A stretch of 64,000 nt of DNA from Nonomuraea rhodomycinica. Its GTDB lineage: Bacteria > Actinomycetota > Actinomycetes > Streptosporangiales > Streptosporangiaceae. The position numbers and the translations under genes were made by a program. The notes under the pieces are model-generated. The model saw nothing but the letters and a program-made list of their open reading frames with translations. It did not search any database and was not told the DNA's origin. This document shows, in pieces, positions 33,910 through 42,852 of the stretch; the first letter of the stretch is position 1, and each line of letters begins with the position of its first letter. The stretch is from NCBI RefSeq assembly GCF_013363995.1, contig NZ_JABWGO010000003.1, forward strand, positions 248,001 through 312,000. Direction: 5' to 3'.

Positions 33910-36606
33910 TCAGAGGGGCGCGGTGAAGGCGTAGTCGCCGGAGGCAAGCTCGACGGCCAGCACCCCGCGCCACTCACCGGCCACCCGCACTCCCTCGGCC
34001 GCCTCGACCGGCAGGCCGCCCTCGCGCACGGCCGCCGCGTCGCGGGTGGGGACGTGCAGGACGGCCGTCGCGCCCGGCGGCACGGACACCTCGACGGTGA
34101 CGTGGCCGTCCTCCAGGCGCCAGCCGCACGCGACGCGGCCGTACGGCGTCTCCTGGTGAGCCCGTGCCCAGCTCAGCCGGCCGCCGACGGTCGGCCGCAG
34201 CAGCAGCCGCCGGTAGGCGACCGAGCCGGAGTCCTGGTCGATGCCGGCGACCCGCCCGTACAGCCAGTCGCCCACGGAGCCGAGCGCGTAGTGGTTGAAG
34301 GAGTTCATGTTCGCCGACTGGAAGCCGCCCTCCTCGGTCCAGCCGTCCCAGCGCTCCCAGATGGTGGTGGCGCCGTGCCGGATGGAGTAGCACCACGACG
34401 GGAAGTCCTCCTGGTGCAGCAGCGCGTACGCCAGGTCGGCGTGGCCGTGCTCGGTCAGCACCGGGCACAGCAGCGACACGCCGAGGAAGCCGGTCGTCAG
34501 GTGCCGGCCCCGGGCCTCCACGTCGGCGGCCAGGTGAGCGGCGGCGGCCGGCACGAGGTGGCCGGGCAGCAGGTCGAAGGCCAGCGCGAGCAGATAGGCG
34601 GTCTGGGTGCCGCCGGCCACCCGCCCGTCCGGCCCGACGAACGCCTCGACGAACGCCTCCCGGATCGAGCGGTGCAGCTCGGCGAGGGCGGCGGCGTCGT
34701 CCTTGCGGCCGAGCACGGCGGCGGCCTGCGCGGTGAGCTGGGCCGAGCGCGCGAAGTAGGCCGTGGCCAGCACGTCCCTGGGCGTCTCCACGCCGATCTG
34801 CAGCCAGTCGCCGTAGTGCTTGCCCACGCGCTCGCGCCAGATCAGGTCCGGGTTGTGCCTGCGGACGTGCTCCACCCAGGCCGCCATCGCGTCGTAGGAG
34901 CGTTCGAGCACCCGTACGTCCCCGTACAGCCGGTAGAGCTGCCACGGGATGATGACGCCCGCGTCGCCCCAGGCGGGGGCGCCCTCGGTGGTGACGCAGA
35001 TCTTCGGGGCGACGTCCGGGAACGCGCCGCCGGCGTCCTGGGCGCCGACCACGTCGCGCATCCAGCGGGCGAAGAACGCGGCGACGTCGGCGTTGCGCGC
35101 GGCCGTCGGCAGGAACACCTGGGCGTCGGCCAGCCAGCCGAGCCGCTCGTCGCGCTGCGGGCAGTCGGTGGGCACGGCGACGAAGTTGCCCCGCTGGCCC
35201 CACACGATGTTCGCCTGGAGCTGCGTCACCATCGGGTCCGAGCAGTGGAACTCGCCCGTCGCGGGCGTGTCGCTCATGAGCACGACGCCGGTCACGTCCT
35301 CGGCGCGCAGCGGACCGGGCACGCCGCTGACCTCCACGTAGCGGAACCCGTGGAGGGTGAAGCGCGGCTCGAACACCTCCACCGGCTCCCCGGCCGCCAC
35401 GTAGTGGTCGGTGGCCTCGGCGGTGCGCAGATTGTCCAGGTACAGCTCGCCGTCGTCGAGCATCTCGGCGTGCCGCAGCCTGACCGCGGCGCCGCGGGGC
35501 AGGCCGCGCAGGGTCAGGCGGACCCGGCCCACCATGTTCTGGCCGAGGTCGGCGATGTGGCGGCCGTCGCCGCGCGGCGTGACCGATACGGCGGGCAGCT
35601 CCGCCACCACGCGCACCGGCCGATCGGCGCTCGCGGTCAGCGCCGACAGGTCGCGGTCGAGGACGGCGGCCGGGGCCCAGCCGCGGTCGTCGAACCCGGG
35701 CGCGTCCCAGCCCGTCGCGGCCAGGCGCGCGTCGTGGCGCTCGCCCATGAGCAGGTCGCTGTAGACGAGCGGGCCCTGCCCGGCGCGCCAGGCGCCGTCG
35801 GTGGCGACGACGCGGCGCGAGCCGTCGGCGTGGTCCACGACGAGCTGGGCGAGGAACTGCGGCGCCGTGCCGTAGTGCAGGGCCTGGCGGCGGGCGTCGA
35901 AGCCGACGTAGCCGCTCCACCAGCCGTCGGCGAGGGTCGCGCCGATCACGTTGTCGCCCTCGCGCAGCAGCTCCGTCACGTCGTGCGCCTGGTACGGGAC
36001 GCGCTCGTGGTAGTCGGTCCAGCCGGGGGCGAGCTCGTGGTCGCCGACCCGCCGGCCGTTGACGGACAGCTCGTACAGGCCGCGCGCGCTCACGTACACC
36101 CGGGCCCGCACGACCTCGCCCTCGACCCGGAAGGCGCGGCGCAGCAGCGGGCAGGGCGCCAGCGGGCGGGTGCGCTCGGTGCGGTCGTCGTCGCGTGGCG
36201 GGTCGGCGACGGCGACGAGCGTCGGGTCGGGACCGATCCAGGCGGCGCTCCAGTCGTCGGCGTGCAGCAGCCCGGTCTCGAACCAGGACGTCGCCTCGCC
36301 CGACGGCGCGCCGGCTGCGTCCCACAGCGAGACCCGCCAGTGGTAGCGGGTGCCGGACTGCAGCGGAGGGCCGTCGTAGTGGACGTACGGGGTCTCCGGC
36401 GGCTCGACCAGGTCGGTGTCCCACAGCAGCCGCGCGGGATCGTCGAGGTCCTCGGGCCGCGCCGCCACCCGCAGCCGGTACGCCGCGGGGGCCTCGCCCC
36501 GCGCGCCGGAGGCCGTCCGCCACGACAGGCGCGGGCGGGGCTCGCCGAGCCCGAGGGGTTCCTCCAGGAGTTCGCAGGTCAGGCCGTACGGGGTCAGGCT
36601 GGGCAC
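33910..36606 (-). CDS. Alpha-L-rhamnosidase, GH78
   Basis: 898-aa GH78 enzyme removing terminal alpha-L-rhamnose. Order: Fn3-like N-terminal domain (LEEPLGLGEPRPRLSWR), concanavalin-like domain (YVSARGLYELSVNGRRVGDHELAPGWTDY), then the (alpha/alpha)6 barrel. Catalytic-region motifs are VPTDCPQRDERLGWLADAQVF, the WGDAGVIIPW segment and TTIWERWDGW. A C-terminal beta-sandwich is also present. No signal peptide, so it is intracellular and acts on imported rhamnosides. GTG has AGGAAGGA upstream. Divergent from an AraC regulator. Confidence 0.94.
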   Translation of the reverse strand: MPSLTPYGLTCELLEEPLGLGEPRPRLSWRTASGARGEAPAAYRLRVAARPEDLDDPARLLWDTDLVEPPETPYVHYDGPPLQSGTRYHWRVSLWDAAGAPSGEATSWFETGLLHADDWSAAWIGPDPTLVAVADPPRDDDRTERTRPLAPCPLLRRAFRVEGEVVRARVYVSARGLYELSVNGRRVGDHELAPGWTDYHERVPYQAHDVTELLREGDNVIGATLADGWWSGYVGFDARRQALHYGTAPQFLAQLVVDHADGSRRVVATDGAWRAGQGPLVYSDLLMGERHDARLAATGWDAPGFDDRGWAPAAVLDRDLSALTASADRPVRVVAELPAVSVTPRGDGRHIADLGQNMVGRVRLTLRGLPRGAAVRLRHAEMLDDGELYLDNLRTAEATDHYVAAGEPVEVFEPRFTLHGFRYVEVSGVPGPLRAEDVTGVVLMSDTPATGEFHCSDPMVTQLQANIVWGQRGNFVAVPTDCPQRDERLGWLADAQVFLPTAARNADVAAFFARWMRDVVGAQDAGGAFPDVAPKICVTTEGAPAWGDAGVIIPWQLYRLYGDVRVLERSYDAMAAWVEHVRRHNPDLIWRERVGKHYGDWLQIGVETPRDVLATAYFARSAQLTAQAAAVLGRKDDAAALAELHRSIREAFVEAFVGPDGRVAGGTQTAYLLALAFDLLPGHLVPAAAAHLAADVEARGRHLTTGFLGVSLLCPVLTEHGHADLAYALLHQEDFPSWCYSIRHGATTIWERWDGWTEEGGFQSANMNSFNHYALGSVGDWLYGRVAGIDQDSGSVAYRRLLLRPTVGGRLSWARAHQETPYGRVACGWRLEDGHVTVEVSVPPGATAVLHVPTRDAAAVREGGLPVEAAEGVRVAGEWRGVLAVELASGDYAFTAPL

Positions 36607-36854
36607 GATCGTCCTTCCTCTGCCTGTCGATGCGGGAGCGCGCGGGCGTTTCCCCGCGGCCGGAGCGCGGGGCGGGACGGGGAGGCTGCGGAAGGAGGTC
36701 CGTCGTACCGAGGCCGCGGGTGTGACCGGCTCGTGTCCGGTGTGTCGATGAGCGGACAGGAAGCATCATCCGAGGTGGTGCGGCTTCGCAGATAGCACGA
36801 AAGGCGTCTGACTTGGAGGAAATTGACCTGATCTGCGCGGCTAGGGTGGCCGAT

Positions 36855-37760
36855 GTGACGGGATCGCCGCTGAAGATGACCCGCGGGCTGCTCCACTTCG
36901 ACGACGGCTCGCCCGCCTACGCGCGCCGCTACGCCCACGAGGGCGAGGAGCCCGTCCACACGCACAGCTTCGTCGAGATCGCCGTCGTCGTGGGCGGCAC
37001 CGCCGTGCACCACTCCCTGTCCGGGCGGCACGAGCTGGCCGCCGGCGACGTCGTGCTGCTGCGGCCGGGGGTGTGGCACGGGTACGAGCGGTGCGCCGGG
37101 CTCGACCTGTACAACTGCTGCGTCGGCACCGACCTGCTGCGCGACGAGCTGTCGTGGACCCGCGAGGACGCCCTGCTCGGCTACCTGCTCTGGACCGGCC
37201 CGCACTCCCTGCAGCGCCGGGGCGTGCTCACCGCCCACCTGGACGGGCACGACCTCGCCCTGTCCGTCGGCTACCTGGAGCAGCTCGACCGGCTCCGGGA
37301 CGGCAGCATCCGGCGCCACCGGGCCGACGTGATCGGCTGGCTGTCGCTCTTCCTCGGCCTGCTGTCCCGCACGGTCGGCTCGGTCCGGGACGACGACGCC
37401 GCCGAGGCGGCGCTGACCCACCCGACGGTCATGCGGGTCGTCCGGATGGTCGAGGCCGACCTGGCCCGGGAGTGGACGCTGGGGGAGCTGGCCGGGACGG
37501 TCGGGCTCAGCCCCGCGTACCTGGTGCGGCTGTTCAAGTCGGCCACCGGGCTGCCGCCGATGGCCTATCTCGCGCGGCTGCGGGTGGAGACCGCGGCCGA
37601 CCTGCTGCTGCGCACCGACGAGCCGGTGACCTCGATCGCCCAGGCGGTGGGGTGGGCCGACCAGAGCTACTTCGCGCGGCGCTTCAAGGGCTACTACGGG
37701 CTGAGCGCCACGACCTACCGCACCCGCTTCCGCACGCGGGTGGCCCGGCCCCCGGGCTAG
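36855..37760 (+). CDS. AraC family regulator
   Basis: N-terminal cupin sensor (EEPVHTHSFVEIAVVVGGTAVHHS, then GDVVLLRPGVWHGYE) as in RhaS/RhaR. C-terminal double AraC helix-turn-helix over the last 100 residues (WTLGELAGTVGLSPAYLVRLFKSATGLPPMAYL, TSIAQAVGWADQSYFARRFKGYYGLSATTYR). GTG 36855 is chosen for AGGGTGG 5 nt upstream; ATG 36876 is an alternative. Divergent from the GH78 rhamnosidase across 248 bp and is probably its rhamnose-responsive activator. Its stop overlaps the next convergent gene by 4 nt. Confidence 0.9.
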   Translation: MTGSPLKMTRGLLHFDDGSPAYARRYAHEGEEPVHTHSFVEIAVVVGGTAVHHSLSGRHELAAGDVVLLRPGVWHGYERCAGLDLYNCCVGTDLLRDELSWTREDALLGYLLWTGPHSLQRRGVLTAHLDGHDLALSVGYLEQLDRLRDGSIRRHRADVIGWLSLFLGLLSRTVGSVRDDDAAEAALTHPTVMRVVRMVEADLAREWTLGELAGTVGLSPAYLVRLFKSATGLPPMAYLARLRVETAADLLLRTDEPVTSIAQAVGWADQSYFARRFKGYYGLSATTYRTRFRTRVARPPG

Positions 37761-38755
37761 GCGATTAGGCCGGGCCGCCGGCCGTCGAGGAGGGCGGCGC
37801 CGAGGTCGGTGACGGTGTGGACGACCGCCTGGCCGAGGCGGTGGCTGGTCACCAGGCCGGCCTCGCGCAGGGTGGTGGCCTGGCGGCTGGCGGTCGAACC
37901 GGGGATGTCGAGCTGGCGCGCCAGCTCACCGGTGGTGCAGTCGCCGTGGGCGATGGTCTCCAGCACCTGGGCCCGGGTCGGCCCCAGCAGGCCGGTGAGC
38001 GCCGGGCGCCGGCCGGGCGCGTCGCCGTGCGCCCAGGCGGGGTCGTGCTCGATCGGGTAGACCAGCACCGGCGGCAGCTCGGGGTCGCGCAGCGTGATCG
38101 GGGTCCGCCGGCAGAAGAACGAGGGCTGCAGCACGAGCCCCCGGCCGTGGAGGTGGATGTCGTGGTCGGCCGGATAGGACAGCTCCAGCGTCGGGAAGCT
38201 CCACCGCGCCGACGGGTGGAGCGTGGAGAGCACCGCCTCCCAGCCGCCCTCGACCAGCACGCGGCCGCGGCGGCTGCGCTCCTGGGCCACCTGCGCGCGG
38301 ATGCGCGGCCAGTACGGCGACAGGCACGCCTCGAAGTAGGCCTCGGCCGCGCCGGCGACGGCGTCCAGCGTCCGCGGGCCGCCCGCGGCCAGGCCGCCCA
38401 GCCAGCCGGGCAGCCGCCTGCCGGGATGGCGCCAGGACAGCTCGACCAGGTCCATGCGCAGCCGCTCGCGCGGGGTCCGGCGCAGGGCCTCGGCTCCCGC
38501 CGCGATCGAGCCCCGCTCGGTGCGCGGGGTGAGGAAGTCGACGGCGTAGCCCCGCGTGGGCACGAGCGTCGTCAGCATCCTGGTCGCCGCGGGCGCCTTC
38601 GCCAGCGCGTCCTTCTTCCACTGGCTGAAGACGATCGCCCCCTCGCGGCGGCGTAACCGGTAGAGGCTGAGCATCACCTCCCACATGGCGTCGCAGCCGG
38701 GGGCGATGCGCGTGCGCGCGAGGTCGTCGCCCGTGAAATGGATTCTCAGCACCAT
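37757..38755 (-). CDS. ArsR-like winged-helix regulator with DUF5937-type N-terminus
   Basis: 332 aa. The N-terminal 200 or so residues (IHFTGDDLARTRIAPGCDAMWEVMLSL, then HPSARWSFPTLELSYPADHDIHLHGRGLVLQPSFF) follow the actinobacterial DUF5937 pattern. The last 80 form an ArsR-type winged helix (LGPTRAQVLETIAHGDCTTGELARQL, STASRQATTLREAGLVTSHR). No metal-binding cysteine cluster is evident. GGGGGA lies 4 nt before the ATG. Regulon unknown; no target gene is adjacent in an obvious operon. Confidence 0.85.
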   Translation of the reverse strand: MVLRIHFTGDDLARTRIAPGCDAMWEVMLSLYRLRRREGAIVFSQWKKDALAKAPAATRMLTTLVPTRGYAVDFLTPRTERGSIAAGAEALRRTPRERLRMDLVELSWRHPGRRLPGWLGGLAAGGPRTLDAVAGAAEAYFEACLSPYWPRIRAQVAQERSRRGRVLVEGGWEAVLSTLHPSARWSFPTLELSYPADHDIHLHGRGLVLQPSFFCRRTPITLRDPELPPVLVYPIEHDPAWAHGDAPGRRPALTGLLGPTRAQVLETIAHGDCTTGELARQLDIPGSTASRQATTLREAGLVTSHRLGQAVVHTVTDLGAALLDGRRPGLIA

Positions 38756-38883
38756 GGAGTCCCCCGTTCGACGTGCCGCGGCACCGGGCTTTCGCGCCCC
38801 TGCCCGGCTCGGTGCGCCCCGACGCGGACATCTCCTACGACGCCGATGATCGCCCCCGGGTTCGCCGCGGCGGGGGCCGCGCG

Positions 38884-39495
38884 TCAGGCGGAGGCGGGGG
38901 TGAGGCCGACGAGCTTGGCGAGGAACCGGTCGACCTGCTCCTCCAGCGGCGGCCAGGCCACGTCGGGCTGGTTGACGCGCATCGACACGGCGCCGTGGAC
39001 CGCCGCGCGCAGGTCGAGGGAGACCGTCGCGGCGTCCCCGTCCGGGGCGAGCCCGGCGTCCATGCAGCGGCGCACGGCGGCGGTGGTGCGCTCGGCCAGC
39101 TCCTGCTTGAACGCCATGGCCGCGCGCTGGTTGAGGGTGCTCTCGTGCAGCACCTTGTACAGCCCGGGGTGCCTGCGGACCCACTCGCCGAGCACCAGGA
39201 CGCGGGCCCGGAGGGCGCCCGCCGGGTCGGGCGCCGCCGCCTCCGCCTCGTCCACGGCGCGCACCAGGTCGGCGTGGAAGCGTTCCAGCGCGGCCAGCAC
39301 CAGCGCGTCACGGTCGTCGAAGTGGATGTAGACCGAGGTCGCCGCGATGCCGACCGCACGCGCCACGGCCCGCAGCGAGAGTGCCTGGTCGTCGCCGAGC
39401 TCGTCCAGCAGCCGGACGGTGGTGGTGACGATCTCCTCGCGCAGCCGCTCGCCCTGGCCCCGCGGGTTGCGCCCGCGCCCGCCGCTGTTGTCCAT
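38884..39495 (-). CDS. TetR family repressor
   Basis: 203 aa. N-terminal helix-turn-helix IVTTTVRLLDELGDDQALSLRAVARAVGIAATSVYIHF covers residues 20-60; a TetR C-terminal domain follows (RRHPGLYKVLHESTLNQ). ATG 39495 is chosen over GTG/ATG 39516 because the extra residues would read through the operator. Divergent from a carboxymuconolactone decarboxylase-like gene with palindromes between; autoregulation and control of that gene are likely. Confidence 0.9.
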   Translation of the reverse strand: MDNSGGRGRNPRGQGERLREEIVTTTVRLLDELGDDQALSLRAVARAVGIAATSVYIHFDDRDALVLAALERFHADLVRAVDEAEAAAPDPAGALRARVLVLGEWVRRHPGLYKVLHESTLNQRAAMAFKQELAERTTAAVRRCMDAGLAPDGDAATVSLDLRAAVHGAVSMRVNQPDVAWPPLEEQVDRFLAKLVGLTPASA

Positions 39496-39534
39496 GGCGC
39501 CCCATTGTAGGACCACAACTGTTGGGCTACAGTC

Positions 39535-39544
39535 GTAGCGCTAC
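39535..39544. promoter_or_regulatory. Candidate TetR operator
   Basis: GTAGCGCTAC is a perfect 10-bp palindrome. TGTAG (39506-39510) and CTACA (39527-39531) form a looser dyad just before it. All lie in the 74-bp gap between the divergent TetR gene and the CMD gene. Confidence 0.55.
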
Positions 39545-39569
39545 AACCGTTCAGTCATGGAGGACACTC

Positions 39570-40265
39570 ATGGACCACCCGGCCGACGTGCGGATGAAGG
39601 AGCTGGACCCGGTGTTCGCGGAGATGAGCGCCGCCACCTACCGGGCGCTCTGGGACGAGCTCCCCGAGCTGACCACGAGGGAGAAGATCCTGCTGTCCCT
39701 GGTCGCCGACGTCTGCGAGCAGACCCTCGGCGTGCCGTTCGAGGAGCACGTGACGGCGGCGCTGGAGCACGGCGTGCCCGCGGCGGACCTGCGGGAGCTG
39801 CTCCGCTTCATCGCCTACGACAGCGGATACCCGGCCGCCCGCTCCGCGCTCGAACGGCTGGCCGGCATCGAACGGGCCCGCGGCCTGGACGGCGCCGGCG
39901 AGGAGGGGCACGAGGTGGACGCCGACGGCACGGGCAGCCCGCTGCCCGCGTCGATGGTGCGGGCCGTGCGCGGCCTGGACGAGCCGTTCGCCGCGTACAT
40001 GGCCCTGCAGTCACGGATGCGCGGCGGCATGACGCGGATCGCCGTGCGGGAGCGCGCGTTCGCCACGATGACCGTGGACGTGCTCTACCAGACGCTCGAC
40101 GAGAGCTTCCGCGCCCACGTGACCCGGGCCCTCGGCGCGGGGGCCACGCCCGAGGAGCTGCGCGCCGTCGTGCGCTTCTCGGCGCTCTTCGGGCTCACGC
40201 GGGCGTGGCGCGCCCTGCGCGTGCTGGACGCGCTGCTCACCGAGACCGGCTCGGTCTACGCCTGA
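39570..40265 (+). CDS. Carboxymuconolactone decarboxylase-like protein, two domains, no CxxC
   Basis: 231 aa with two CMD repeats: residues 30-95 (LTTREKILLSLVADVCEQTLGVPFEEHV) and 155-220 (AVRERAFATMTVDVLYQTLDESFRAHV). The second copy ends VVRFSALFGLTRAWRAL. Neither has the CxxC of AhpD-type peroxidases, so a hydroperoxide-reducing role is unlikely; a lactone or ring-processing or non-enzymatic role is possible. GGAGGA lies 5 nt before ATG 39570. Controlled presumably by the divergent TetR. Confidence 0.85.
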   Translation: MDHPADVRMKELDPVFAEMSAATYRALWDELPELTTREKILLSLVADVCEQTLGVPFEEHVTAALEHGVPAADLRELLRFIAYDSGYPAARSALERLAGIERARGLDGAGEEGHEVDADGTGSPLPASMVRAVRGLDEPFAAYMALQSRMRGGMTRIAVRERAFATMTVDVLYQTLDESFRAHVTRALGAGATPEELRAVVRFSALFGLTRAWRALRVLDALLTETGSVYA

Positions 40266-40294
40266 CCGCCGCCTGAGGTCCGCTGTCCCGGGCG

Positions 40295-41500
40295 TCAGCC
40301 GATCTCCGCCTTCCGCACCACCTCCAGGGTGGCCGCCAGCTCGGCGGCGGGCACGAAGTGGCCGAAGGTGTCGTTGGCGAAGAACGAGACCCCGGCCAGC
40401 GACGCGGCGTGCCCGGCCAGCACCTCCCGCTGGTAGCGGTACGTCCGGCGGTCGTCGAGGTAGGTGCGGTACCAGTACCAGGGGTCCACGAAGTCGAGGC
40501 CCAGCAGCGGGCGCGGCCCGCCCAGCGCGGCCTTGCTCAGCAGGTTCGGCACGATCTCCGTGCGCTCGACCAGCACGGCGAACGTGCTCACCAGGATCGC
40601 GTCGAGGCTCCGGTACGCGGCGTCGGTCATGCCCCACGCCGACCGCTCCACCTCGGCCCGCCAGTAGGTGTCCATCCAGTACACCAGGCGCTCGCCCATG
40701 GCCGCCCGCAGCCGCAGGAAGAACCGTTCGATCCCGGCGGAGCGCTCCGGGGTGGGCGGCGGCGCGTTGTCGGGGTGCCAGAAGCCCACGAGCCCGAACT
40801 GGTTGCCGAGCAGCACCCCGTCCAGGCCGAAGTCGCCGGTGAACGCGGCCGTCTGGGCGGCCACGAAGTCCCCGGCGGGCAGCCCGGCCGGGATGCCGCC
40901 GGGGAAGGCGGCGTACCGGCGCCCGTCGGCGGCGAGCGGCGCCGTCACGTCGATCACCCCCGGCACCAGGTGCCCGCCGGCGTCGGCGGCGCTCGCCGCC
41001 ACTTCCGGATGCAGGACCGTCTTCCACTCGCTGCGGCAGAACTCGGGCCCCGGCTCCAGGTACTCCAGCAGCCGCACCCGCAGTCCCCGCGTCCGTGCCT
41101 CGGCGCGCACGGCCGCGTAGATCCCGGCCAGCGTCTCGTAGTCCATCGGCTGCTCCGACAGCGTGAACATCGGCCCCGCCGAGTACGGGTTGGCCGAGCG
41201 CTCCCCGCCGTCGCGCACCCGGGCCAGCCAGTCGCGGTTGTGCGCCCGGGCCATCGCGGCGGGCCCGCCCGGGCCGAGCGCGAAGCAGTTGTAGCGGGCC
41301 CAGTCGAAGCGGTCGTCCCACGCGTGGCGGCCCGCGTAGTTCAGCACGTGGTCGCCGTTGCCGGCGCAGAACACGAGCGTCAGGGTCCGGTCGAGCCAGC
41401 CGGCGTGGTGGTCGAAGAACGCCGCCACGCCGGGGGCGGGGTCACGCAGGTCGTCGAAGATCTTGGGCGTGATCCACAGGCACGCCTCCATGGCGGTCAT
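40295..41500 (-). CDS. Unrecognised protein of a LacI-controlled sugar ABC operon
   Basis: 401 aa; I recognise no family. No signal peptide or membrane helix. Aromatic-rich strands with acidic ends recur along the chain: RLLEYLEPGPEF, GDFGLDGVLLGNQFGLVGFW, RLVYWMDTYW and LGLDFVDPWYWYRTY. These are spaced as in a TIM barrel and resemble glycoside hydrolase active-site strands. It is the last gene after binding protein and two permeases, 40 nt after the binding-protein stop, where a glycosidase for the imported sugar is usual. A cytoplasmic glycoside hydrolase of an uncharacterised type is the best inference. Confidence 0.6.
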   Translation of the reverse strand: MTAMEACLWITPKIFDDLRDPAPGVAAFFDHHAGWLDRTLTLVFCAGNGDHVLNYAGRHAWDDRFDWARYNCFALGPGGPAAMARAHNRDWLARVRDGGERSANPYSAGPMFTLSEQPMDYETLAGIYAAVRAEARTRGLRVRLLEYLEPGPEFCRSEWKTVLHPEVAASAADAGGHLVPGVIDVTAPLAADGRRYAAFPGGIPAGLPAGDFVAAQTAAFTGDFGLDGVLLGNQFGLVGFWHPDNAPPPTPERSAGIERFFLRLRAAMGERLVYWMDTYWRAEVERSAWGMTDAAYRSLDAILVSTFAVLVERTEIVPNLLSKAALGGPRPLLGLDFVDPWYWYRTYLDDRRTYRYQREVLAGHAASLAGVSFFANDTFGHFVPAAELAATLEVVRKAEIG

Positions 41501-41540
41501 GGCTTCCTTCGAGGTCGGGGATCGAGCGGTCTCGGGGGTC

Positions 41541-42812
41541 TCACCGCGCGGAGGCGAACGCGTCGTCCATGCGCCTGAGCACGCCCGGCACGTCGACCGT
41601 CCCGTTGAACAGCTCCTGGATCGAGGTCAGGTGCTCCTGCTGGACCTTGGGGCCGGGCCACGCCTGGTCCGGGTAGAGCGTGGACCGCCCGGCCTCGACG
41701 GCGTCGAGGACCGGCTGCTGGAGGGCGTCGGCCCGGAAACCGGGGGCCGACAGGGCGGGGCTGCTGCCCGAGGCCGTCGCGTACAGCGCCTGGCCCTCGG
41801 GCGAGGCGAGGAAGCGGATGAACCGCCTGGCCAGCTCGGGGTTCCTGGCCTTGGCGTTGACGCCGTAGACGATGCCGACCGAGACGGGCAGGTAGGTGCC
41901 GGCCGCGCTGTCGGTGGCGGGGAAGGGCGTCATCGAGAACGTCGTGCCGGCCGGGGCATACTCGCGGGCCGACTGCACGGCCGACAGCACGTGCACCACG
42001 CCCAGGGCCTGGCCCTGGCCGAACATCCGCATCTGCTCGTCGTAGCCGACGCCGTTGGGGCTGTCGTTGAAGCAGCCCTGGTCGCGCATCCGCACGTACT
42101 TCTCCAGCGCCTGCCTCCACGCCGAGCCCGCGAAGCTGGCCTTGCCGTCCTTCTGCGCCTGGGTGAAGCCGGGGTTCGGGCCGTAGACGAGGGAGGCGGT
42201 CAGCGCGTACGGCACGAGCTGGGTCACCCAGGCCGACTTGAGGCCGAGGGCGAACGGCACGACGCCCTTGGCCTTGGCGTCCGCGCAGAAGCGCAGCACC
42301 TCCGGCCACGTCGTCGGCTTGGCCAGGCCGCTCGCCTGGAGCGCCTGGTCGTTCCACACCGCGCCGATGGCGCCGATGGTCACCGGGACCGCGACCACCT
42401 TGCCGGCCGGGTCGCTGGTGACGGCCTTGAGGTCGGCGCTCAGGCCGCCCGCCCAGTCCTCCCCGGACAGGTCGGCCAGCATGCCGTCCTTGCCAAGGTC
42501 GCGCACGGCCATGGTGTTGCCGCCGCCGGGCCACAGGCGGAAGACGTCCGGGGCGGTCCCGGAGGAGAGCTGCGTGCGGATCTGCTGCTGGTAGGAGGCG
42601 TCGTCCTCGGTGAAGGTGGTCTTCACGGTGACGCCGGGGTTGGCCTTGCGGAACGCCTCGATCGCGGCCTTGGCCGGGCCCTGGCCGGCCGCGGCCAGCG
42701 TGAGCACCTGGCCGGGCCCGCCGGCGCCGGCGGACCCGGTGCCCGAGGTGGAGCAGGCGGCGGCCGCGAGGGCGAGGCAGCACGCGGCCGTGAACACGGT
42801 GAACGACTTCAT
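41541..42812 (-). CDS. Sugar ABC transporter substrate-binding lipoprotein
   Basis: 423 aa. Lipoprotein signal peptide with lipobox LAAAACS (Cys near 20). Family 1 solute-binding fold: PAKAAIEAFRKANPGVTVK, GTAPDVFRLWPGGG and a C-terminal ARRFIRFLASPEGQALYA segment. First gene of a four-gene operon in which the permeases are upstream on the strand (see entries at 42853 and 43677). Closely resembles the binding protein at 56566, suggesting duplication. The ligand is probably an oligosaccharide or glycoside; not determinable here. Confidence 0.9.
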   Translation of the reverse strand: MKSFTVFTAACCLALAAAACSTSGTGSAGAGGPGQVLTLAAAGQGPAKAAIEAFRKANPGVTVKTTFTEDDASYQQQIRTQLSSGTAPDVFRLWPGGGNTMAVRDLGKDGMLADLSGEDWAGGLSADLKAVTSDPAGKVVAVPVTIGAIGAVWNDQALQASGLAKPTTWPEVLRFCADAKAKGVVPFALGLKSAWVTQLVPYALTASLVYGPNPGFTQAQKDGKASFAGSAWRQALEKYVRMRDQGCFNDSPNGVGYDEQMRMFGQGQALGVVHVLSAVQSAREYAPAGTTFSMTPFPATDSAAGTYLPVSVGIVYGVNAKARNPELARRFIRFLASPEGQALYATASGSSPALSAPGFRADALQQPVLDAVEAGRSTLYPDQAWPGPKVQQEHLTSIQELFNGTVDVPGVLRRMDDAFASAR

Positions 42813-42852
42813 GACGGTCTCCGGAGTCGGGGAACAGGGGGGTGTGGGCGGC

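Noticed and set aside
33817..36795. Plus-strand frame of 992 codons opposite the rhamnosidase
   Set aside because: Shadow frame: repetitive Val/Gly/Ala/Arg-rich translation, whereas the minus strand shows complete GH78 motifs.
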